Assembly (NCBI GenBank): GCA_964617065.1 | Contig: CAZTVM010000002.1 | Location: 1-59,316 of the forward strand | Direction of reading: 5' to 3' | DNA: 59,316 bases | Source of the DNA: JAVBNU01 sp964617065 | Lineage (GTDB): Bacteria; Cyanobacteriota; Vampirovibrionia; Gastranaerophilales; Gastranaerophilaceae | Part shown: positions 53,308 through 59,316 of the stretch, piece after piece | Position numbering within the stretch: the first letter of the stretch is position 1 | Layout of the letters: every line of letters starts with the position of its first letter | The notes under the pieces: model-generated | What the model was told of the DNA's origin: nothing | The model's database searches: none | Seen by the model: the letters and a program-made list of their open reading frames with translations, nothing else | Program-made: the position numbers and the translations under genes

Positions 53308-54978
53308 TTAAAGCTCAATTACCAAACTTATTTCTAAATCGCTAACTTTGACGAGTGCTTTGTAATTTCCTGTTTTCACCATATAAATATTACCATCATT
53401 TTGTTTTTCATTTAATCGAACATTAATTGACGTTATATTTTCATTCTGAAATTTTTTCAGCAAAAAAACATTTTCATTAATGTAACCCAACAAAGCAGTT
53501 TCATTTTTGTAAGCTGTCAGATAAAATCCTTTATTCGTTGCGATTTCTGTTTTTTTAATCAATGTTGGTTCGTTCGTTTTTTCTATGTATATGTATGGAC
53601 TTACCTCATTTTTTTCATTTTCATTATCAGTATCGTCATTTACCCAAGAATTAAAGCTTGCGATATTCCCTTGAACTTTTGGCATTTTTTTAAATTTTTC
53701 AGATTTATCGTTAAATTTTTGTTTTTGAGAAAGTTCTTTTTGCTGATGTTCATTTTTAAATTGTTCGCTTAATTTATTATAATATTTCACTTTTTCTGCA
53801 ATATCGGCTTCAGAAAAACTATTTACGCTTAGTTCAGGTTGAAATTTCTTTTCAAAATCTTCTATTTTTTTTGAGCTAAACTCTGTTTGCATTTTACATT
53901 GAGAATTTTTTGTAAGTTCTGAGTCAGAACCACTTAGTTCTTGCTTTTTCATCAAATTATAACGTTCTTGCCAAGACAAATTCTGCGAATCCATCAAATT
54001 AATCAACGCAACTTGTTTGTTAGAAGGATTTACAAAATGTTTTTTAATTTTTTTAGGTATTTTAGGACGTTTAATAATATTTTCATCTTTTTGGTTATTA
54101 AGCTTTAGCGCAATTATAGTCAACGGAGTCAACACCAAGAGCAAAATAATTAAAAGTATATTTTCTTTTTTTGATGATTTTTTTTGAGTTAAATTGTCAT
54201 CTACGACTGTTTCATAATCAATTGTAGGCATCAATTCAGTATCAAGTTGTTCAACATTCTCATCAGTCGTGTTTGACAGTGTATCTGTTTGAGTTTCTGA
54301 ATTTTCAACAACTTCCACTTGTTTTTCTTTTGTTTTCAAGGGCTTTTCAAGAACATTTTGTTTATTTACAATTGGTTGTGCTTTTACAACTTTTTTCTTA
54401 GCTATATTTTTTTCTTGCGCAGCGACTTTTGAAACAACTTTATTATTAGTTTTTTTCGTAGTTGTAGGTGTTTGTTTTGTTGTATCCGCTGCAACTTTAG
54501 TTACATTGTTTTTAATTTTTTCACTACTAGGCTTAGCAGGTATTGTTTTTTGTGCAGCGAATCCTGTTGAATAAGCCTTAGCAGAAATAGAAACAGGTTG
54601 TGAAGTTGTAACCGTGACTTTAGTATAACCATTATTCAAACCTGCATTTGGGTATGGGTAATGCTTTAATTCAACATTTTTAACAATACCGCCTGTTTTA
54701 TTTTTTAAATCTTTAACAATACCTGCGGTATTAACAGAAGAACTTGTTTCAGGTAAAAGCAAAACATACTGATTTTCAGTTTTTGGAATAACTTTTAACG
54801 GTTCTTTATATGTTGTATCCGTGTATATAGACAAGTTTAATGAACCTTCTTGAGATTTTGTTACATCGACATTCAAAAGATTATTTTTATAATCTTTTTC
54901 AATTGCTACAGAAGGTGTTACAAACAAAAAAGATGCAAAAACAATATAAAAAGATAAAAAATTTAATTTTTTCTTCAT
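53308..54978 (-). CDS. Membrane protein with AMIN-like N-terminal domain
   Basis: 556 residues. A signal peptide (1-25) precedes a beta-rich domain (about 30-140: LLNVDVTKSQEGSLNLSIYT, VTVTTSQPVSISAKAY) reminiscent of AMIN domains. Then comes a Lys/Thr/Val-rich linker, one transmembrane helix (about 277-296), a long charged cytoplasmic stretch, and a C-terminal beta domain (about 460-556). It may link envelope to cytoplasm. Cotranscribed with the solute-binding protein. Family not recognised. Confidence 0.6.
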   Translation of the reverse strand: MKKKLNFLSFYIVFASFLFVTPSVAIEKDYKNNLLNVDVTKSQEGSLNLSIYTDTTYKEPLKVIPKTENQYVLLLPETSSSVNTAGIVKDLKNKTGGIVKNVELKHYPYPNAGLNNGYTKVTVTTSQPVSISAKAYSTGFAAQKTIPAKPSSEKIKNNVTKVAADTTKQTPTTTKKTNNKVVSKVAAQEKNIAKKKVVKAQPIVNKQNVLEKPLKTKEKQVEVVENSETQTDTLSNTTDENVEQLDTELMPTIDYETVVDDNLTQKKSSKKENILLIILLLVLTPLTIIALKLNNQKDENIIKRPKIPKKIKKHFVNPSNKQVALINLMDSQNLSWQERYNLMKKQELSGSDSELTKNSQCKMQTEFSSKKIEDFEKKFQPELSVNSFSEADIAEKVKYYNKLSEQFKNEHQQKELSQKQKFNDKSEKFKKMPKVQGNIASFNSWVNDDTDNENEKNEVSPYIYIEKTNEPTLIKKTEIATNKGFYLTAYKNETALLGYINENVFLLKKFQNENITSINVRLNEKQNDGNIYMVKTGNYKALVKVSDLEISLVIEL

Positions 54979-55125
54979 TTAGCGATAAAATCCCTGCTAC
55001 TATGCGTGTTTTAATTTTATCATCAAAATATATTTAAAGACATTCCACAATTAAAATAGACATAAAAATTAACTTATATTTATTGTTCTTGCTGAAAATT
55101 TTTTATTCGTGTGTTTAAATCAAAG

Positions 55126-55159
55126 TAGTAAAAGAGCGACAAGTATATTGTCACTCTTT
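55126..55159 (-). terminator. Terminator of the response regulator gene
   Basis: Twelve-bp stem AAAGAGTGACAA / TTGTCGCTCTTT with one G-T pair and a 5-base loop, 18 bp past the stop; short T tract. Confidence 0.75.
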
Positions 55160-55176
55160 CACGATGCAGAAAACTC

Positions 55177-55860
55177 CTAAATAATGTTTTCCTTGATTGC
55201 TTTGACCGCAGCTTGAACTCTGTCATCTACGCAAAGTTTTTGTAAAATGCTGCAAACATGGGCTTTTGCAGTATGAACACTCACTATTAAATCTTTTGCT
55301 ATTTCTGTATTGCTTTTGCCTTTTACTAACAAACGCAAAACTTCAAACTCTCTTTCCGTCAGTTGTGCTCGAGCGTCTGAGACATCAGCGTTGTTTTTTA
55401 TATTAAAATTTTCAGGTTTTGGAAATAAATTTAATGCAATTTTTGCAATTGCAGGGTCGAGATATCCTGCACCTTGTGCTACATTTTTGATCACTTCTGA
55501 AAGCGTATTTGGATTTATATCTTTTAAGCAATAAGCATTAGCGCCTGCGCCTAAAGCTGCCATAACTTCTTCTTCTCTGTCATGAGAAGTCAAAATAATG
55601 ATGTTTGTATTTGGTGAAATTTCTCTTGTCTTTTGTGTTGCCTCCAGTCCATTCATGCCAGGCAACCCTAAGTCCATTAGTACTACATTAGGTTGCAAAT
55701 TTTTAATTATTTCCAATCCTTTTATTGCGTCTTCTGCCTCACCTATTACCTGTATATGTTCAAATTCGTTTAATGCGGAACGCAAACCAACTCTTGTTAA
55801 TTTATAATCTTCAATGATTACTACGCTTATGGCATTTTGCTTGGTTTTTAATGTTGACAT
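55177..55860 (-). CDS. NarL/FixJ-type response regulator
   Basis: 227 residues. Receiver domain: VVIIEDYKLTRVGLRSAL, phosphoacceptor Asp63 in VVLMDLGLPGMNG, LTS near 91 and K near 112. LuxR-type HTH at about 165-220: LTEREFEVLRLLVKGKSNTE, IAKDLIVSVHTAKAHVCSIL. It should bind DNA upon phosphorylation. AGGAG ribosome site. No histidine kinase is encoded in the window, so it is an orphan here. Confidence 0.93.
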   Translation of the reverse strand: MSTLKTKQNAISVVIIEDYKLTRVGLRSALNEFEHIQVIGEAEDAIKGLEIIKNLQPNVVLMDLGLPGMNGLEATQKTREISPNTNIIILTSHDREEEVMAALGAGANAYCLKDINPNTLSEVIKNVAQGAGYLDPAIAKIALNLFPKPENFNIKNNADVSDARAQLTEREFEVLRLLVKGKSNTEIAKDLIVSVHTAKAHVCSILQKLCVDDRVQAAVKAIKENII

Positions 55861-55974
55861 GAATTTCTCCTAATCTTCTTACACATATTTCATATTAATT
55901 CTATAAAACAAAAAATATTATATATATTATCCAGTTGGGTATATTTTTTGCATGAAAAAAAGAATGTAATTATG

Positions 55975-56007
55975 GAAAAATACCAGAAAATAAAAGCATT
56001 CTGCGGT
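55975..56007 (-). terminator. Possible terminator after rsmE-cca
   Basis: Reading minus: ACCGCAGAA...TTCTGGT with a 2-base bulge, then ATTTTT; 27 bp past the cca stop. The rest of 55861-56033 is AT-rich leader of the regulator gene. Confidence 0.42.
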
Positions 56008-56033
56008 TTTTAAAATAATTCTATAAAATATAG

Positions 56034-57443
56034 TTATTTATTTTTATATTGCATGACGAATTTTATTGCTTCTTCTTTTGTTTTTATAGAATTTTGCATT
56101 TGTTCTTCTTGCAATTTTTTAATTATTTCACCCAATTTCGGAGATTGATTGATGCCTAATAATTGCATTATCTCCTTGCCATCTATCAATTTTGGCAAAG
56201 GTTTTAAGGTTTCTATTATTTCAAAATATTTTTTTTGCAAATTTGTTAAAGCATTCAAGTTATTTTCAACTATATCGTCAGTAATTTCAATACCACGAGC
56301 AGAGAGCCTGTCAGCTTTCGCTAGTATTATTAAATCCACTACATCAGTGTCGATTTTTCTAAAAAATCGCATTTGCGCCTTTTCTGTATATTCTAGCTCT
56401 CGAACTAAGCTAGAGGGATATATATGGTATTTTATCATTTTAGCAAGATACGTAATTTGCTTGTTAGAATATTTTAAGTTTTTTAATAAAGGTTTAACTA
56501 AGTCTGCGCCAACTTCGTCATGGCGTATAAATCTGTGCCTATTTGTATCCGGCTCGATGACCCAAGTTGATGGTTTGCCAATGTCATGCAAAAAACCTGC
56601 TAATTTCAGCAACGAAATTTTTGTATATGCTCCTATTTTATTGTTAGTTAGCATGCTTTGTACATTTTCATCAGAATTTTCGTATAATATCTGTATTTGA
56701 CGTACGACTTCAAGTGAATGTTCAAATAAATTTAAGTGGTGATGTAAGTTGGGTGGTACTTTTTTTATATCAATAATACAGGGCAAGATTATTTCAAGCA
56801 ATCCGAAATTATCACAATCTCTTAATGCTGCGTAAGCATTTTTACCGCCGAATAATTTTGTTAATTCTAAATTTATTCTTTCTTTTGAAGGTTTGACAAT
56901 TAAATTAGCATGCTTATTTATAATTTTTTTTAACTTTTCGGACAATTCAAATCCTAAAATCGACTGAAATCTGAATGCTCTGAGTAATCGAAGTGGGTCA
57001 TCAATAAAATTTTTTTCAGAAATTTCTCTTATTTTTTCGTTTTTTATATCTTCAATTCCTGAATAAGGGTCTAAAAATTTGTAATTTTTAAAACTAAAAG
57101 CTATAGCGTTTATTGTGAAATCACGTCTGGCTAAATCGTCATCTATACTGTGATTTATCGGATTTACTATGTCAATATAATTTATTTTGTCGCTTAATAC
57201 AACTCTGTGGATATTTTCTTTTTCGTCTAACAAAACGTAATAAGCATCAAGTTTTTCTGCCAATTCTTTTGCAACATTTTTGGCATTGGAGTTTTTTACA
57301 ATAATGTCGTAATCATTCGTAGAAACTCCTAAAAATAAATCTCTTACGTACCCGCCTACTAAATAAGCATCATATTCTTTTATAATCGGACTAAGCTGTT
57401 TTAATATTTTATCGTTTTTAATTTTTGATATATATTTATCCAT
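56034..57443 (-). CDS. cca: tRNA nucleotidyltransferase / poly(A) polymerase family with HD domain
   Basis: 469 residues. Class II nucleotidyltransferase head: YLVGGYVRDLFLGVSTNDYD with the DxD metal site, RRDFTINAIAF, DDPLRLLRAFRFQSILGFEL and the RINLELTKLF motif, then an HD domain (LHDIGKPSTW). It adds or repairs the CCA end of tRNAs; the tRNA-Ala in this window lacks an encoded CCA. A poly(A)-polymerase or A-adding specialisation cannot be ruled out by eye. Starts 2 bp after rsmE. Confidence 0.88.
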   Translation of the reverse strand: MDKYISKIKNDKILKQLSPIIKEYDAYLVGGYVRDLFLGVSTNDYDIIVKNSNAKNVAKELAEKLDAYYVLLDEKENIHRVVLSDKINYIDIVNPINHSIDDDLARRDFTINAIAFSFKNYKFLDPYSGIEDIKNEKIREISEKNFIDDPLRLLRAFRFQSILGFELSEKLKKIINKHANLIVKPSKERINLELTKLFGGKNAYAALRDCDNFGLLEIILPCIIDIKKVPPNLHHHLNLFEHSLEVVRQIQILYENSDENVQSMLTNNKIGAYTKISLLKLAGFLHDIGKPSTWVIEPDTNRHRFIRHDEVGADLVKPLLKNLKYSNKQITYLAKMIKYHIYPSSLVRELEYTEKAQMRFFRKIDTDVVDLIILAKADRLSARGIEITDDIVENNLNALTNLQKKYFEIIETLKPLPKLIDGKEIMQLLGINQSPKLGEIIKKLQEEQMQNSIKTKEEAIKFVMQYKNK

Positions 57444-57445
57444 TT

Positions 57446-58183
57446 TTACTCGCTAAGTTCATGAATTATATTAGATAATCCTGCAATGACTGCTGTTTCT
57501 GCCTTTAGTATTAAATTACCTAAAGTTACTTTTTTAATATCTTTATTACTTTTTAGCATTTCAAATTCATTTTCAGAAAAACCGCCCTCTGGTCCTATTA
57601 TAACCAAAATATTTGCATTTTCCTTTATTTTACAATCAGCGAAAACTTTTTTTAAAGATAAATCTGAAGTACGTTCAACAAAGGCTATTATATGATTATA
57701 ATCATTTATGTTTATAATTTTATTGAAATCAAAAACTCCGTTAATTATCGGTATGTTAGGGCGTTCACATTGTTTAGCTGCTTCATAAGCTATTTTTTTG
57801 AAATGTTCAATTTTACCTTGCGCAACAGATTTTTTAACGGCGCAATTGTCAGTAATTACAGGTATGATTTCACAAACACCTAATTCTGTGGCTTTTTGTA
57901 TAACAAAATTTTGAGCGTCTGAACGCAAAACACTCTGAGCAAGGTGAATTTTGCATTTTAAATAACGATTTGACGGATATTTTTTAGATATACATGTTTT
58001 GATACAAGTATTAGTTATTTCTGCAATTCTTGTTTCATATTGAATTTGATTTTCGTCAACTAACAAAAGTGGTTCATTGATTTTGGCACGTAACGATTGT
58101 TTTATATGTTTGTAATTTTCTTTGTCAGAAATAGTAATAATATTGTTGTTTACATCTGAGGTTTTAATAAAAAAATGTGGCAT
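57446..58183 (-). CDS. rsmE: 16S rRNA (uracil-1498-N3)-methyltransferase
   Basis: 245 residues of the SPOUT RsmE family: N-terminal PUA-like part with HIKQSLRAKI and LLVDENQ; knot-domain motifs KATELGVCEIIPV, EAAKQCERPNIP, IGPEGGFSENEFEML and LGNLILKAETAVIAGLS. It methylates U1498 in 16S rRNA. GAG ribosome site. Cotranscribed with cca. Confidence 0.95.
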   Translation of the reverse strand: MPHFFIKTSDVNNNIITISDKENYKHIKQSLRAKINEPLLLVDENQIQYETRIAEITNTCIKTCISKKYPSNRYLKCKIHLAQSVLRSDAQNFVIQKATELGVCEIIPVITDNCAVKKSVAQGKIEHFKKIAYEAAKQCERPNIPIINGVFDFNKIININDYNHIIAFVERTSDLSLKKVFADCKIKENANILVIIGPEGGFSENEFEMLKSNKDIKKVTLGNLILKAETAVIAGLSNIIHELSE

Positions 58184-58301
58184 TTTAGCTCTTTTCTACT
58201 CCGTTTAGATGATTTCTAATACTAAAGTATAATAGCACTAATAATATGGTATAGCAAGGATTTGAAGCATATTTTTAAATTTTTCGTACAAAAAGTTATA
58301 C

Positions 58302-58328
58302 TAAAGTATGAAAAAAAAATGCCGATAG
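58302..58328 (+). promoter_or_regulatory. Sigma-28 (FliA-type) promoter of flagellin 2
   Basis: TAAA, exactly 15 bases, GCCGATAG; the consensus is TAAA-N15-GCCGATAA, so 11 of 12 positions match at exact spacing. It lies 40 bp before the flagellin ATG. Confidence 0.88.
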
Positions 58329-58368
58329 TTAAATCAGAGAAAATGAAGAAAAAGAGAGAGAAAAAATT

Positions 58369-59220
58369 ATGTCTATTATTGTAAACACAAACATGAGTTC
58401 TTTGATAACGCAAAGATACTTGTCACAAAACAATTCATCATTACAAAACATTATGGAAAAATTATCATCTGGTTGCAGAATAACAGCTGCGAAAGATGAT
58501 GCCGCAGGTTTATCTATCGCTCAAGGTTTAACAACACAAATTAGAGGCAACACGAAAGCACTCGAAAATATTGAAGATGGTATGAACTTGATTTCTACAG
58601 CAGAAACAGGAATGAGCACAGCAACTGAACATTTGCAACGTATACGTGAATTATGTGTTCAAGGTGCAAATGAAATTTTCAGCACTGACCAAAAACAAGC
58701 AATAGCAAACGAAATTATGGCGAGATTGGATGAATTACAAAGATTAACAGGCGCTATTAACTACAATGGTACTACTTTGCTTGATGGTTCTTGCACGAGT
58801 TTGATATTGCAAATAGGTTCAGGTACAGACGCTGCGACCAATACCCTTGATATCGCACAAGCATTGACTGATATTCACCCAAGTTCGCTGGGTGTTACAA
58901 CAAATATTTTCGACGATCTTGCAACTTTAGACAACGCAGCCTTTAGAGGATATATGGATTCTATTGATATCGCATTGGAAACAGTCAATATAAGCCGTTC
59001 AAAAATTGGTGCTTTCTCAAATGCAATGGATTCAGCTAAAGAAAATTTAACAACTGTTTTAGAATGTAATACTGACTCAAAATCGAGAATAATGGATGTC
59101 GATGTTGCTGCAGCTAGTTCTGATATGTTGAAGTATCAAATACTCCAGCAAACTTCAACCAGTCTTTTAGCACAAGCTAATCAACTTCCTTCAGTAGCTT
59201 TATCTTTACTGGGTGGTTAA
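58369..59220 (+). CDS. fliC: Flagellin, copy 2
   Basis: 283 residues, again D0/D1 only: MSIIVNTNMSSLITQRYL, KLSSGCRITAAKDDAAGLSI and C-terminal SRSKIGAFSNAMDSA...YQILQQTSTSLLAQANQLPS. It has unusual cysteines (Cys near 37, 104 and 143). AAGAGAGAGA is the ribosome site. Unlike copy 1 it has a near-perfect sigma-28 promoter, so the two are probably expressed at different stages. Confidence 0.96.
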   Translation: MSIIVNTNMSSLITQRYLSQNNSSLQNIMEKLSSGCRITAAKDDAAGLSIAQGLTTQIRGNTKALENIEDGMNLISTAETGMSTATEHLQRIRELCVQGANEIFSTDQKQAIANEIMARLDELQRLTGAINYNGTTLLDGSCTSLILQIGSGTDAATNTLDIAQALTDIHPSSLGVTTNIFDDLATLDNAAFRGYMDSIDIALETVNISRSKIGAFSNAMDSAKENLTTVLECNTDSKSRIMDVDVAAASSDMLKYQILQQTSTSLLAQANQLPSVALSLLGG

Positions 59221-59252
59221 TACAAAAATAATTTAATATTTTAAATTCTCTC

Positions 59253-59279
59253 GCACAGGCTGTTGATTACGGTCTGTGC
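59253..59279 (+). terminator. Possible terminator after flagellin 2
   Basis: Six-bp stem GCACAG / CTGTGC with a 15-base loop, followed by TCTTCAATTT; the T tract is poor. Confidence 0.4.
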
Positions 59280-59316
59280 TCTTCAATTTATATTAATGTT
59301 AGTTGTTAGTACTTTT

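Noticed and set aside
56149..56700. 183-codon plus-strand frame
   Set aside because: Antisense shadow of cca, whose motifs are unmistakable.

Overview
The window is an AT-rich chromosomal segment of a flagellated, diderm-type bacterium. Evidence for the cell plan is a TonB/ExbB/ExbD energising system, lipoproteins and secreted proteins. Several products look cyanobacterial in flavour: SecG, bS21, a DUF3326 protein and a NarL-type regulator. Others, such as the protein beginning MGMAASQARFLGLTARK and the RWYD-repeat protein, I associate with gut Melainabacteria/Vampirovibrionia (Gastranaerophilales and relatives). That lineage call is an inference from protein character, not from a marker phylogeny. 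Stops are mostly TAA; TGA also ends core genes (glgC overlaps its neighbour by ATGA), so the standard bacterial code applies.

Left part (1-19 kb): the tail of a GT8 glycosyltransferase is cut by the window edge. A long minus-strand run follows: thiG-mutL-lepA-glgC-thioredoxin-like-dut. Plus-strand genes come next: a small secreted protein, secG, a glycine-zipper envelope protein, and a tonB-exbB-exbD-exbD operon. A gap with three hairpin terminators precedes nagA, a UPF0173 hydrolase and DUF3326. A minus-strand unit dnaN-thrB-sugar transporter and an AT-rich, inverted-repeat-rich leader close this part.

Middle (19-36 kb): a GH13 glucan enzyme, a two-gene lineage-specific operon, a TPR protein, an HD-GYP protein and lineage-specific small proteins. 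Then comes the most unusual locus. An intact tRNA-Ala(GGC) is preceded by tandem 89-bp units carrying the tRNA 5' end, interrupted by a 100-N assembly gap, and is followed by a structured segment ending in a second copy of the tRNA 3' end. A lone radical SAM gene, an overlooked 57-codon gene, nagZ, a flagellin, a 145-bp tandem repeat built around a palindrome, and recJ follow.

Right part (35-59 kb): fixC-fixX, a flagellar run fliJ-fliK-flgD-flgE, a YitT-type membrane protein, a large glycine-zipper protein, rpsU, rimP-nusA, and an HTH regulator. A surface-polysaccharide-like cluster follows, with two GT2 domains split by one in-frame TGA, then a DUF1796 protein. The end holds a possible zincin, a sugar-binding lipoprotein, an orphan LuxR-type regulator, rsmE-cca, and a second flagellin behind a near-consensus sigma-28 promoter.

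Functional threads are peptidoglycan amino-sugar handling (nagA, nagZ), alpha-glucan storage (glgC, GH13), motility (two flagellins, hook genes) and envelope energisation. I see no complete phage, insertion sequence, CRISPR array or rRNA operon.
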